39,622 nucleotides of DNA, taken from an uncultured Puniceicoccaceae bacterium. Lineage in GTDB: Bacteria; Verrucomicrobiota; Verrucomicrobiia; Opitutales; Coraliomargaritaceae. Position numbers and translations under genes: made by a program. Where the stretch lies: contig CAJWMY010000008.1 of NCBI GenBank assembly GCA_913044165.1, positions 1 through 39,622 on the forward strand, written 5' to 3'. Below the pieces are notes generated by a model. It was not told the DNA's origin and searched no databases. It saw only the letters and a list, made by a program, of their open reading frames with translations. Positions 1 through 8,867 of this stretch are shown one piece after another (positions within the stretch are counted from its first letter, which is position 1; each line of letters opens with the position of its first letter).

Positions 1-497
1 GAGAATCATTTAAAAAGTATAACCCCAATCACCTTTTCTTTGGTGACAAAATCCATGGAAATACAAACGGATTAGATGCAGTCCTAAAAGTAACTAGTCG
101 CTATACAGATTTAGTTAATTTTCAATACTATGCGGAGCTTGATGAACATATAAAAAGCATGGCTCGTTGGTCTAATATGAAAGTAGTAGACCAACCATTA
201 TTAAATGGTGATTCAGCTTTTACTGTTCCTACAGAGACAATGCCGAATCCTTACGGACCTCACTGCAAGTGCCAACGCCAAAGGGCATCTAGGACTATAA
301 AATACATGAAGGACTCATTAGCTAGACCTGATTTTGTTGGCTGGCATATGTGCGGAATAATTGATACTATAAACACAATGCCAACTAAGGAATTTAATCA
401 GCATCAAGGTTTAATGACTATAAAAGGCGAGTATTACCAAGAGATGGAAGATGCTCTTCGGGAGATTTCAAAAAACCTTTATAACTATGCCCTTTAA
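1..497 (+). CDS. Agarase-like glycoside hydrolase (clan GH-A type), C-terminal fragment
   Basis: The reading frame is open from the left edge (first full codon at base 3) to a TAA at 495-497, so this is the last 164 residues of a longer enzyme. The fragment reads like the end of a beta/alpha barrel: NHLFFGDKI, then VNFQYY, then LLNGDSAFTVPTETMPNPYG, then FVGWHMCGIID. This order resembles proteins annotated as beta-agarases or agarase-like hydrolases in marine bacteria (from memory of family patterns). The internal ATG at 159 falls within the conserved domain and is not a real start. An aspartate stands in NGDSAF, where many GH-A enzymes carry the strand-7 nucleophile glutamate; whether it is the equivalent site cannot be judged from a fragment. 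It converges on the - strand operon downstream. The family assignment is moderate and the substrate is unknown. Confidence 0.6.
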   Translation, partial: ESFKKYNPNHLFFGDKIHGNTNGLDAVLKVTSRYTDLVNFQYYAELDEHIKSMARWSNMKVVDQPLLNGDSAFTVPTETMPNPYGPHCKCQRQRASRTIKYMKDSLARPDFVGWHMCGIIDTINTMPTKEFNQHQGLMTIKGEYYQEMEDALREISKNLYNYAL

Positions 498-559
498 TAA
501 TAATGGCTATATCAATAGGACGCTTTAGTTTCTTCAAATTGAAAATAGATTAAATAAAT

Positions 560-757
560 CTAAGACTTGTAATATCGAAGTGCCATTGATATAAATGTCG
601 GTGCCCATAGCCCAACATATATAGTAGTTAATTCTCTATCAGATTCAGGAATAAAATCAATCATATCAAACCATACAAGATTAGAAAGAACCATGGACAC
701 AAAAGCGCATACAACTAAAATAACAAATCTGCTATATATTTTTCTTCTGTAACCCAT
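560..757 (-). CDS. Small two-helix membrane protein, paralogue of its upstream neighbour
   Basis: A 65-residue protein with two predicted membrane helices (about residues 9-28 and 44-61) separated by a short acidic loop. It carries the pattern LSN-x-x-WFD-x-x-D, then IYVGLWAPT and a Ser. The 94-residue protein encoded just upstream has the same pattern, so the two are tandem duplicates. Only 8 bases separate them, which suggests one transcript. I do not recognise a named family. Its position after the GH3 gene says nothing firm about function. The conserved pattern in a paralogue supports a real gene despite the small size. Confidence 0.6.
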   Translation of the reverse strand: MGYRRKIYSRFVILVVCAFVSMVLSNLVWFDMIDFIPESDRELTTIYVGLWAPTFISMALRYYKS

Positions 758-765
758 AATATTTA

Positions 766-1050
766 TTACTTATATTCCAATTTAGACTGACTAGATTTTC
801 TAGTTAATTTCCTAGATCTAAATATGTATGAAAGTGACATTGTAGTAGGCACCCAAACCCCAATATAGATAGCTAACAGCTTATTTCTTTCACCGAAATA
901 GTCAAAAAAATCAAACCATATAATATTTGAGAGAATTATAGCAAAAAGTGAAAATAAAAAGAAAAATTCACTGATAAATGTTTTATTTCCTGGATATTTT
1001 AATGGTGTAGATTTGGCAGAAATCTTATTATTTTGCGCGAAATTATTCAT
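766..1050 (-). CDS. Small two-helix membrane protein with SNIIWFD motif
   Basis: A 94-residue protein with a polar N-terminal tail (about residues 1-26), two hydrophobic helices (about 28-47 and 60-78) and a basic C-terminal tail. The core ILSNIIWFDFFDYFGE, followed by IYIGVWVPT, matches the 65-residue protein encoded 8 bases downstream. The upstream region is A/T-rich without a ribosome binding site, as elsewhere in this window. It lies 79 bases downstream of the GH3 gene on the same strand and could be the distal part of that operon. Function is unknown. The conserved Asn, Trp and Asp at the end of the first helix are the residues to note. Confidence 0.6.
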   Translation of the reverse strand: MNNFAQNNKISAKSTPLKYPGNKTFISEFFFLFSLFAIILSNIIWFDFFDYFGERNKLLAIYIGVWVPTTMSLSYIFRSRKLTRKSSQSKLEYK

Positions 1051-1129
1051 TCGGAATTAATATTTTATGATAATGAAAATTAAAATTCATACAAAATTTT
1101 TAACTAATAAATTCATATCAATATAATTA

Positions 1130-3448
1130 TTAATTAATAGTAAAGTCCTTATTTACTACTATTGATGCCTTTTGTAAATCTTCTTTTGATGATGAACCAC
1201 CTACCATAAATATGAATTCTCCAGCCTCCACTACATAATTCATCTCATGATCAAGATAGGCTAAATCCTTTAGTTCAATTTTAAATTCAACTAAAGTAGA
1301 TTCACCTGCAGGCAAATAAACTCGTTTATAATCCACTAATTCCTTAACTGGACGAGTTATTTTACTAGTTGAATCTCTAAAATAAACTTGAACGATTTCT
1401 TCTCCATCAGCTGTACTATCATTCAATAGCCCAATGCTTATTTTGACATTAGATCCTAAACCATCTCCTTCCATTTCTAATTTAAGATCAGAATAAATAA
1501 AATCAGAATAACTTAATCCGTAGCCAAAAGGATACAATGGCTTTACTGATTCAAAAGCATACTTTTTAAAATACTGGGAAGGCTTATGATTGTAAATCAT
1601 TTGAAGCTGTCCTACGGAACGAGGAACTGTAATTGGTAACTTGCCACTTGGATTAATTTTGCCGAAAAATATTTCAGCAACTGCTTGCCCACCAAATAAA
1701 CCTGGCTCCCATGCTTCAATAATAGCAGGTATATTATCCGATATCCAGGGTTCTGAAATCGGCTTTCCGTTAACCAAAACAATGGTCATGGGTTTACCCA
1801 AAGAGTGAATTGCTTGAACAAGTGCTAATTGATTTCCAGCAAGATTTAGTTCAGCACGAGCAACATTTTCTCCAGACACCTTCCCTTTTTCTCCTAGATG
1901 TCGCATTGAGTTATCCCCTACAACCATAATTACATGATCGTAATCTTTTGATTTTGATACTGTATTCAATATATCATACTCGCTTATAGCCCTAATATTT
2001 TCATTAGAGTCATAAAAATCAACTTGATAGCCTAATTGCCCCCCTATATCCCTAAATCCTTCATATATGGTAATAACATTTGCGTCTGGTTGATTAATAG
2101 CCCAATCACCCAAAATTGTGTGATTATTAGCATTAGGCCCCGTCACTAATATTTTCTGTGGAGATTTATTTCTAAAGGGCAAAACTCCGTCTTTATTTTT
2201 TAATAAAACTATTGATTTTCTAGCTATTTCGAGAGCAGTTGATTTATGCTCATCAGTATACACAGATTCAGATATACCTTCTAAATCTACTAAAGAATTT
2301 TCAAATAGCCCCAACTTAAATTTAGCCAAAAGGATTTTCTCACAAGCTTCATTGATTCTACTTTTTGGAACTTTACCTTCCTTTACTAAAGATACCACAT
2401 GATCAATGAATTTTGGTCCATGCATATGCATATCTGTACCCGCATTTACTGCATACTTACATGCCTCCTTAAAGTCTTCTGCAACATGGTGTAAATCAAC
2501 TAGGCGCTCAATATCTAACCAATCAGTAACAAAGAATCCCTCAAAACCTAATTCATCTCGAACGATTTCTTCCATAAGATATGAATTCATAACGCAAGGT
2601 ATACCATTAACCTCATGATGGGCAGACATCATTGTATAAACCCCAGCCTCTATTGCACTTATATATGGTTTTAAGAAAATCTCCCTCAATGTTCTTTCAG
2701 ATAAATCCATAGGTGAAAAATTTAGTCCATTAATTGGTTCCGAACCGGCTATTAAATGTTTTGCACATGCAATTACTCGATCCGTACCAGTGTAATTATC
2801 TGATTGAAAGCCTCTTATTGTTTGAGCACCAAAATTACTTACTAATGTAGGGTCTTCACCAAAGGTTTCTCCAACCCTTCCCCAGCGAGGATCTCTAGCG
2901 ATGTCAATATTAGGAGTAAATGCCCAATGCGAGCCTGTAGAACGCATCTCAATAGCGGTTTCTCTAGCAACTTTATAAGCAAACTCATCAGTGAAACTTG
3001 ATGCCATTGTAATTGGAGACGGGTAGACAGTGCAGCCTGTAACCATTCCATTTCCATGAATTGCATCTATACCAATTAAAATTGGTATTTTTAAACGAGA
3101 CCTAAGTGCTAATTTCTGTATTTGATTTGCTTCAAGAGGATCAAGCACATGTAAAAAAGATCCAACTTCTCCTTTAGTTACCATATCTGCAATATCTTTC
3201 GGCTTAAATCCTTTATAATCAGCCTGGGAGTCACTATTTAAAATTTCCTCGGCAGTCATACCTCTTACCGAAGAAGCAATGTAATTAAACCCAACGTATT
3301 GGCACATTTGCCCAACTTTTTCTTTCAGGGTCATTCTATTGATTAAATCAGAAACTCTAGCCTCGGGACTTAATTCTGAATTAAGATAGGGGTGATCAGC
3401 ATTCAGGGCAATTTGTAAAAGAAGAGGAATGAAAAGAAGAAACTTCAT
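1130..3448 (-). CDS. Exported glycoside hydrolase family 3 beta-glucosidase (BglX-like)
   Basis: A 772-residue enzyme that would release terminal beta-linked glucose, or a related sugar, from oligosaccharides in the periplasm. Residues 1-17 form a signal peptide ending ALNA. The GH3 N-terminal barrel follows, with GIDAIHGNG near 126-134, PNIDIARDPRWGR near 179-191 and AKHLIAGSEP near 229-238. The nucleophile Asp is in FVTDW (Asp309). The GH3 C-terminal alpha/beta domain and a fibronectin-III-like domain (EEIVQVYFRD, then RPVKEL) complete it. Length and order match E. coli BglX (765 residues). It is the fourth gene of a likely operon behind the esterase, ribulokinase and isomerase genes, with 67 bases to the isomerase stop. 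The family is certain; the exact glycoside is not. Confidence 0.93.
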   Translation of the reverse strand: MKFLLFIPLLLQIALNADHPYLNSELSPEARVSDLINRMTLKEKVGQMCQYVGFNYIASSVRGMTAEEILNSDSQADYKGFKPKDIADMVTKGEVGSFLHVLDPLEANQIQKLALRSRLKIPILIGIDAIHGNGMVTGCTVYPSPITMASSFTDEFAYKVARETAIEMRSTGSHWAFTPNIDIARDPRWGRVGETFGEDPTLVSNFGAQTIRGFQSDNYTGTDRVIACAKHLIAGSEPINGLNFSPMDLSERTLREIFLKPYISAIEAGVYTMMSAHHEVNGIPCVMNSYLMEEIVRDELGFEGFFVTDWLDIERLVDLHHVAEDFKEACKYAVNAGTDMHMHGPKFIDHVVSLVKEGKVPKSRINEACEKILLAKFKLGLFENSLVDLEGISESVYTDEHKSTALEIARKSIVLLKNKDGVLPFRNKSPQKILVTGPNANNHTILGDWAINQPDANVITIYEGFRDIGGQLGYQVDFYDSNENIRAISEYDILNTVSKSKDYDHVIMVVGDNSMRHLGEKGKVSGENVARAELNLAGNQLALVQAIHSLGKPMTIVLVNGKPISEPWISDNIPAIIEAWEPGLFGGQAVAEIFFGKINPSGKLPITVPRSVGQLQMIYNHKPSQYFKKYAFESVKPLYPFGYGLSYSDFIYSDLKLEMEGDGLGSNVKISIGLLNDSTADGEEIVQVYFRDSTSKITRPVKELVDYKRVYLPAGESTLVEFKIELKDLAYLDHEMNYVVEAGEFIFMVGGSSSKEDLQKASIVVNKDFTIN

Positions 3449-3515
3449 AACGAATATATTAAAAGATTTTTAAATAAAAATAGAAATAATAATTTCAATT
3501 TGAGAAAAGTATAAA

Positions 3516-5144
3516 TCATAATATTGGGGAATTATCTTTTTGCGTTCCGCATAAATAAACTTCTATGCCAAGGCGATGTGCGAGTTCAGATTTTGCTAAA
3601 ATACACTCAAGTGCTGAGTCTGAATCTTTAATGTAAACAACATTTAGGTGGTTTGCTTTATGCCTAGCCATCATTTGATCCCTAGATACTCCATGAGTAA
3701 CCGCATGCATAATTGGCCATTCAGGAGTGCTTTCTTTCAATCGACGTTGTGTCTCAGATTTGGGTAATTCAATAACTTCAGCGAGGCCCAAATCCATTTT
3801 TAATCGTTTGTCCTCGATATAAATTCGACTCCAAATAATAGCACCTGGTTTTGCTACTCCATGTAGAGTACTTCCTCCCTTAGGAAAATACATGGCAGGC
3901 TGGCGGTAGCCATGGCTTCCCTGCCAACCACCTATGTGATGTTCAATTGGAGCAGCCCCTGATATCAAAAACACCCAAACATAGGCATCGGTACTTCCAC
4001 TTCTATCGAAATCTCCCCACCGAAGATCATGAAGAGTTATTTCAGTGGGTTGACCTAATGCTTTGTGCAAACGCTTTGTTAGTAAAGCATCTAAGCCAGA
4101 ACATTCATCTACTTCATTAAAATGTGGATAAGGCTCTCCTTGAAAAATAATCTCACCTTCATTGTTCTTCACTGGCGGGCGATCAGAGCTATTGAGCATT
4201 CCTTCTACTAAGTCAGATGCCGGGCATAAATCTTTAAGACCTTGTTGATACTGTATGCCAATAGCATCACATCCAAAACTATCACCTATTCGGCAAGCTG
4301 CAATATACATTCGGCATTGCTCAATTACTTGTTCTTTTGTTAATTCAGAGTTTTCATCTTTTCCAAAATGAAAATTAAATCCCTTTGCTTTAATCCATTC
4401 AAACACTGAATAAGCATCTTCATCTTTCACCACTTGCATTTCAGCAAAAAGCGCACTTTGACTTAAGCGCTCCTTGTAGACTCCCAGTGGAAATAAATAT
4501 TCATCTGGGATTGTTGCATTATACATACCCATACAAAATTCATCAAAAACACCCAATATAGCTTTTTTAAAATCTAAATCATGAATAATACGATCTATTG
4601 CAGAAACAGATTTTTTCTGTAAATTTGCAACTGAATAATAAGCTTTAACATGACTTATGTCATGGCAAACTTTTCCATTTTTAAGCCATTCTAATAATTT
4701 AGCTTGAAAAGCTTCATCTTCTGAAAACTTTTCACTCCACAACGAAGAATAGCTAACTCCAGCTTTTGTCAAAGATCCATTTAAATTAAGCATTCCAACC
4801 AAGCCTGGCCATTTCCCACTCCAATTTGCTAACGTTAAGATTGGACCTTCATGCGAAATTAATCCTGGTAAAACATGATGCGAATACTGCCAAACTGCTT
4901 CTGCTACAATAATAGGTGCATTACGATCGATTCCACAAAAAACATCCATACCTTCTCTCTGACTTGAAATAAATCCATGATTTTTTTCTATATCATAAGA
5001 GTGAGAACGCTTCAAAGAGTATCCTAAAGATTTTAGAACATTTTCCAAATCAGCCTCCATTAAGGCCTGCTCATTCCAGCAATTTTGATTTGCACTTAGT
5101 CGAAGATCTCCACTAGCAATAAGTTGAATGAATTTATTTTTCAT
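3516..5144 (-). CDS. L-fucose/D-arabinose isomerase-family protein (FucI-like)
   Basis: A 542-residue cytoplasmic protein without signal peptide. It has features of the FucI/AraA sugar isomerase fold: an N-terminal domain with [19 protein letters not shown], a central [18 protein letters not shown] followed by [13 protein letters not shown], and a later acidic [17 protein letters not shown]. FucI enzymes interconvert L-fucose and L-fuculose and usually also D-arabinose and D-ribulose, using a divalent metal. I could not assign the metal ligands with certainty. The next gene upstream, 36 bases away, encodes a D-ribulokinase-type kinase, so the simplest pathway is aldose to D-ribulose to D-ribulose 5-phosphate. 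The protein is shorter than E. coli FucI (591 residues). The family is fairly secure; the substrate is inferred from context. Confidence 0.75.
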   Translation of the reverse strand: MKNKFIQLIASGDLRLSANQNCWNEQALMEADLENVLKSLGYSLKRSHSYDIEKNHGFISSQREGMDVFCGIDRNAPIIVAEAVWQYSHHVLPGLISHEGPILTLANWSGKWPGLVGMLNLNGSLTKAGVSYSSLWSEKFSEDEAFQAKLLEWLKNGKVCHDISHVKAYYSVANLQKKSVSAIDRIIHDLDFKKAILGVFDEFCMGMYNATIPDEYLFPLGVYKERLSQSALFAEMQVVKDEDAYSVFEWIKAKGFNFHFGKDENSELTKEQVIEQCRMYIAACRIGDSFGCDAIGIQYQQGLKDLCPASDLVEGMLNSSDRPPVKNNEGEIIFQGEPYPHFNEVDECSGLDALLTKRLHKALGQPTEITLHDLRWGDFDRSGSTDAYVWVFLISGAAPIEHHIGGWQGSHGYRQPAMYFPKGGSTLHGVAKPGAIIWSRIYIEDKRLKMDLGLAEVIELPKSETQRRLKESTPEWPIMHAVTHGVSRDQMMARHKANHLNVVYIKDSDSALECILAKSELAHRLGIEVYLCGTQKDNSPIL

Positions 5145-5180
5145 AATATAAATTTAAAAGATTAATTTATGCGTAATAAT

Positions 5181-6827
5181 TCATGATTCCATAATAGCCT
5201 TATATTCTATTTGGTTCTTATAGAGTTGATGGAAAATTTTATATTTTCTATTATGATATTTAGCTGTTACTTTTGAAGCTTCAATTGCACTGCCAAAATG
5301 CGACATCGATTCCATAGCTTTTTTCAAATTTGGGTAAATACCTGAGGCTACTGAACCGATCATTGCTGAACCTAGCAAAACGGACTCCATTTCCTTAGGC
5401 AAAATTAATCGACAGGCTGTTATGTTTGCATGTTGCTGAAGAAAAAGCGAGTTCTTAGTTCCACCGCCACAACAAATTAAAGTGTCTATTGTATAGCCTT
5501 TTTCATTCATTGCTTCAATAATATGACGAGTACCATACGCAATCGCCTGAATAGTGGCTAGATATAACATTGATAAGTCATCAATTGAAGCTGATAATTT
5601 CAATCCGCTTACCATTCCTCTAAGGCTAGGGTTAGCTCTAGGAGAACGATTACCAAGGAAATAAGGGCATACATGCAAAGATTTGGTCAAGAAGTCGATT
5701 TGGCAATTCGAAGCTATTGAAATCTCTTCTAACCTTTTGTTTAGGAAAGTATAAATTGACTGCTTTCGTGAAGTTGCGTCTTCCAATGCTTCAGCATAAG
5801 CACCATGGCTTCTAATTGAGTGATCTAAAAGTGAACCAGTTGCAGATTGTCCTCCCTCATTAAGCCACATGCTGGGAACCATTGCTGAATTATATGGACC
5901 CCAAACGCCCTTAATAAATCTCTCTTTATTAGATACAGCCATATGACAAGAGGAGGTTCCTCCAATAAGGGCTATACGCCTATTATAATCAACTGAATCC
6001 ATGCCCTCTTTTAATCCAATCATACCTAATCCACCAGCATGTGCATCAATTATTGAAACTCCAACAGGAGTACCTACATTAAGCCCCAATTCTTTAGCAG
6101 ATTCTTCAGTTAATCCATTTCCAATTCTACTGCCCATTGGCTTTACTGAATTACCTATCGAACAAAACCCTTCATCGGGAAAATCCTCTAATCCAATTTT
6201 TTCAAAGAATTCCAAATCCCATCCTTTCACCTTTGAATCTTCGAAATCTTTTTGATATGTCCATTTACAGGTTAAAGAACATAAAGAACGTGTTTTTGAA
6301 CCAGTCGCTCGAAAAGAAAGATAGTCCGGTAAATCAAAAAAATCGGAAGCTTTTTTGAAAGATTTAGGTAAATTTTTCTTAAGCCATAATAACTTTGGAA
6401 TCTGCATTTCAGGAGATATTTTACCTCCTAAATATCTAAAAAGAGAAAATTCTCTACTATATTGATTGATAAACTCTGTTTCATTTATAGCACGATGATC
6501 CATCCAAACAATAATATTTCTTTCTGGATCTCCATTAGGATCGACTGTAACAGGCCTCTCATCGGAATCCAAAAGAACCAAAGAACAAGTTGCATCAAAA
6601 CCAATACCTTTAATCTTATCAGGATGGACTTTAGATTCTTCTAAAATATCATGACAACAATAGCAAATAGACTGCCAAATATCCTTGGAGGATTGCTCTA
6701 CAAAGTTGGCCTTAGGTTTCCATATTTGAATGTCCCTAATTGCATGGGATATTAACGACCCCCCAACATCAAACAAGCCAACACGTGCACTGTTAGTTCC
6801 TACATCAATCCCAATAAAATATTCCAT
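5181..6827 (-). CDS. FGGY-family carbohydrate kinase, D-ribulokinase type
   Basis: A 548-residue sugar kinase that would phosphorylate a ketopentose with ATP in the cytoplasm. The N-terminus YFIGIDVGTNSARVGLFD is the FGGY phosphate-binding strand. GFDATCSLV, IVWMDHRA and FFDLPDYLSFRATG follow in the first domain. GGTSSCHM, LNEGGQSATG and CGGGTKNSLFLQQHA are in the second, and MESVLLGSAMIG is near the end. The whole reads closely like the eukaryotic-type D-ribulokinases (human FGGY, yeast YDR109C) and less like AraB or XylB, judged from remembered sequence. Length fits that group (about 550). It lies 25 bases downstream of the esterase and 36 bases upstream of the FucI-like isomerase, consistent with a pentose catabolic unit. 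Confidence 0.88.
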   Translation of the reverse strand: MEYFIGIDVGTNSARVGLFDVGGSLISHAIRDIQIWKPKANFVEQSSKDIWQSICYCCHDILEESKVHPDKIKGIGFDATCSLVLLDSDERPVTVDPNGDPERNIIVWMDHRAINETEFINQYSREFSLFRYLGGKISPEMQIPKLLWLKKNLPKSFKKASDFFDLPDYLSFRATGSKTRSLCSLTCKWTYQKDFEDSKVKGWDLEFFEKIGLEDFPDEGFCSIGNSVKPMGSRIGNGLTEESAKELGLNVGTPVGVSIIDAHAGGLGMIGLKEGMDSVDYNRRIALIGGTSSCHMAVSNKERFIKGVWGPYNSAMVPSMWLNEGGQSATGSLLDHSIRSHGAYAEALEDATSRKQSIYTFLNKRLEEISIASNCQIDFLTKSLHVCPYFLGNRSPRANPSLRGMVSGLKLSASIDDLSMLYLATIQAIAYGTRHIIEAMNEKGYTIDTLICCGGGTKNSLFLQQHANITACRLILPKEMESVLLGSAMIGSVASGIYPNLKKAMESMSHFGSAIEASKVTAKYHNRKYKIFHQLYKNQIEYKAIMES

Positions 6828-6852
6828 GAGAACGCCTTATTTTATGTCTTTT

Positions 6853-7704
6853 TTAATTTAGCCAATCTAGACCATTCAGAAATTCATCCGTATACTCTAA
6901 AGTTTTGCTATAATCACTTTCGCTGAGGTGCTTACCATGATTAAAAAATCCGTGACCTCTTCCCTCAAAAGGTATTAATTTTGAAAAATTCCCCATCTCT
7001 AGCATTTTATTATGAAACATTTCCGCAGTTTCATAAGGTACTAATTTGTCCGCTGTACCATGGTATATTATTGTTGGGGGGACATTTAAGCCTACATTGT
7101 GATATGGAGATATTTCCGTACCTTTTACTCCTAATCGTTCAACATTATATCGTTTTGGATTTTTTTGTGGGTCTACAACACATACAGGGTTAAAAAGTAT
7201 AAGAGCATTTGGCCTAGAAAAATCATCAATTTTAATGTCTTTTAAAGTTCCTAATGAAGCAGCCAAATGTCCGCCGGCAGATCCACCTGATGCTGCAATT
7301 CTTCCGGGATCTATGCCAAATCTTTCTACATTTTGTTTTACGTAAGAAAATGCATCCATGGCATCTTTTACTGAATCAATAGCTTGAGATCCATCCGTAT
7401 TTCTTACTCTATAGTTTGGAATAAAGCATACTATCCCCCTAGAAGCATAATACTGAGCATAAGCTACAAACTGCGTTATGTGCCTCGAGTTCCAACCACC
7501 CCCAAAATAAAAAACGATAGCAGGTCTTTCATCTGAAGCCTTCCACATTTTTGGCTTAAATACATAAATTTTTAGGTCGACTCCATTCGCCTGCTTAAAA
7601 ATATAATTTTCAGTTTCATCTAAAGTTTTCTGATTAGGGTTAGCAGTACAAGGGTTAAGAATCAAAAAAAAGATTAGGGGTAGTAAAATTCTCATAAATA
7701 ACAT
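6853..7704 (-). CDS. Exported alpha/beta-hydrolase, carbohydrate-esterase-like
   Basis: A 283-residue esterase of the acetyl-esterase/lipase type, probably removing acyl groups from carbohydrate in the periplasm. A signal peptide covers about residues 1-21. The oxyanion strand reads FYFGGGW (about 65-71). The nucleophile elbow is GGSAGG with Ser142. The later HGTADKLVP supplies the likely acid Asp, and GRGHGFF carries the His. ATGs at 7704 and 7695 (giving MRILLPL) are both possible; neither has a ribosome binding site. It is the first gene of the likely esterase-kinase-isomerase-GH3 operon. Exported esterases like this often accompany polysaccharide hydrolases. The substrate is unknown. Confidence 0.8.
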   Translation of the reverse strand: MLFMRILLPLIFFLILNPCTANPNQKTLDETENYIFKQANGVDLKIYVFKPKMWKASDERPAIVFYFGGGWNSRHITQFVAYAQYYASRGIVCFIPNYRVRNTDGSQAIDSVKDAMDAFSYVKQNVERFGIDPGRIAASGGSAGGHLAASLGTLKDIKIDDFSRPNALILFNPVCVVDPQKNPKRYNVERLGVKGTEISPYHNVGLNVPPTIIYHGTADKLVPYETAEMFHNKMLEMGNFSKLIPFEGRGHGFFNHGKHLSESDYSKTLEYTDEFLNGLDWLN

Positions 7705-7782
7705 GAAAGATAAATTAATCTTTATTACAAAACTTTTTTATTGAGAAACATAAAAAAGCTAAAATAGTAGATTTACTGAGTA

Positions 7783-7788
7783 ATTATA
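7783..7788 (-). promoter_or_regulatory. Possible -10 element for the esterase operon
   Basis: On the - strand a perfect TATAAT lies about 80 bases upstream of the esterase start, with a weak TTACTG 16 bases further upstream as a possible -35. In such AT-rich DNA this could occur by chance. Confidence 0.3.
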
Positions 7789-7843
7789 CTATTTAATAAC
7801 TTTACAGTAATCTGTATTTAATTTCTTAATTATCGAATAATAA

Positions 7844-7920
7844 GGGGGCGTAGCTCAGTTGGATAGAGCAACGGTTTTCTAAACCGTAGGTCACAGGTTC
7901 GAGTCCTGTCGCCCCTGCCA
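7844..7920 (+). tRNA. tRNA-Arg (anticodon TCT)
   Basis: A full 77-base cloverleaf. The acceptor arms GGGGGCG and CGCCCCT pair with a G-T at the first position. The D-arm is GCTC...GAGC. The anticodon stem ACGGT/ACCGT encloses the loop TTTCTAA, giving anticodon TCT for AGA codons. The T-arm is ACAGG-TTCGAGT-CCTGT, the discriminator is G, and CCA is encoded. A weak inverted repeat follows at 7927-7959 without a good T-run. Confidence 0.97.
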
Positions 7921-7975
7921 CTTTAAAACTAATTTTGAAATATAAAAACTAAATTAGTTATTCGAGGTAATAGAC

Positions 7976-8001
7976 AAAAAAGCCATCTAAAAATAGATGG
8001 C
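7976..8001 (-). terminator. Rho-independent terminator of the 213-residue barrel gene
   Basis: The arms GCCATCTA (7982-7989) and TAGATGGC (7994-8001) form a perfect 8-base-pair stem. On the - strand it is followed by a run of six T. It starts 27 bases past the stop codon. The same stem recurs at 8812-8833. Confidence 0.85.
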
Positions 8002-8027
8002 CTTTAAATTGTTAAATCTAAATTATT

Positions 8028-8669
8028 TTAGAAATTTATACTCATCCCAATACTATAAGAATTAATTCCGTCAGCAAAATCAGCACCATAAATTATAGCT
8101 GTATTCTCATTAATTTTATTTTCAATATCAAAACTAAAGGATGTTTCGGCACTAGAATAAACAGGCACATTACTTCCTACTACTGTAACATCATCTAGGC
8201 TGGTATTGATTATATCAAATGTCAGAATTGCCGAAGGGCTAATTTGCTTCCTAAACATAATTCCAAATGCGGTACTATCTGCTTCTCCTGCACTAAATCC
8301 CTGAACCCCAAGTTCTAATTTTGAGAATCCATAATAAGGGATTATGTGCATATCGTCCGCTTTAAAAATATAACCTATACCTAAAGTGTAGGCAAAAGCC
8401 TCAACATCTGCAGCAGAAACATTAACACCAAGATATTCATCTATAGATAGATATTCAAAATTTCCAAGAAGAGCAATACCATCTTGGCCATCTTTGGCTA
8501 GCTGATTAATTGCTCCAAAAGAAAATCCTGTAGCGTCAATATCGCCAGTTGCTATATCAAATCCAGCATTAAATGAAGAGTATCTATCCTCCATATTTGC
8601 TTCTTCAGAAGCGCACAAGTTTAGTAGAGAGTATACAAAAAATAAGATTAAAGGTAAAATTTTGTTCAT
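8028..8669 (-). CDS. Small outer-membrane beta-barrel protein, unknown function
   Basis: A 213-residue protein with a signal peptide (about residues 1-20, ending NLCA). The rest alternates short amphipathic strands and ends in a terminal Phe (MSINF), as outer-membrane barrels do for BAM recognition. Examples of strands are FAYTLGIGYIF, MHIIPYYGFSKLEL, AFGIMFRKQI and YSIGMSINF, which suggests an 8-10 strand barrel. It follows the ZnuD-like receptor gene on the same strand, but a terminator lies between them, so it probably has its own promoter. No ligand can be inferred. Confidence 0.7.
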   Translation of the reverse strand: MNKILPLILFFVYSLLNLCASEEANMEDRYSSFNAGFDIATGDIDATGFSFGAINQLAKDGQDGIALLGNFEYLSIDEYLGVNVSAADVEAFAYTLGIGYIFKADDMHIIPYYGFSKLELGVQGFSAGEADSTAFGIMFRKQISPSAILTFDIINTSLDDVTVVGSNVPVYSSAETSFSFDIENKINENTAIIYGADFADGINSYSIGMSINF

Positions 8670-8803
8670 GATATTTCTTTTATAATAATATTGAATTTTG
8701 TAAAGCTATTATAGGATAAAGTCGAAAGATAAAAATAATAGTTCAATTTCCATAATCCTAAATAAAATATTATATGAAATGATCTCGACTTATACTTCAG
8801 TAT

Positions 8804-8833
8804 ATAAAAAAGCCATCTATAATAGTAGATGGC
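8804..8833 (-). terminator. Rho-independent terminator of the ZnuD-like receptor gene
   Basis: The arms GCCATCTA (8812-8819) and TAGATGGC (8826-8833) are followed on the - strand by a T-run. The hairpin lies 35 bases after the receptor stop. The stem is identical to that at 7982-8001; only the loop differs. Confidence 0.85.
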
Positions 8834-8867
8834 TTTAAAATATAAAGAGATTTAGTTCTTTGGAATC

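Noticed and set aside
7927-7959. Inverted repeat AACTAATTT/AAATTAGTT after tRNA-Arg
   Set aside because: The stem is A/T-only with a long loop and no T-run, so a terminator call is not supported.
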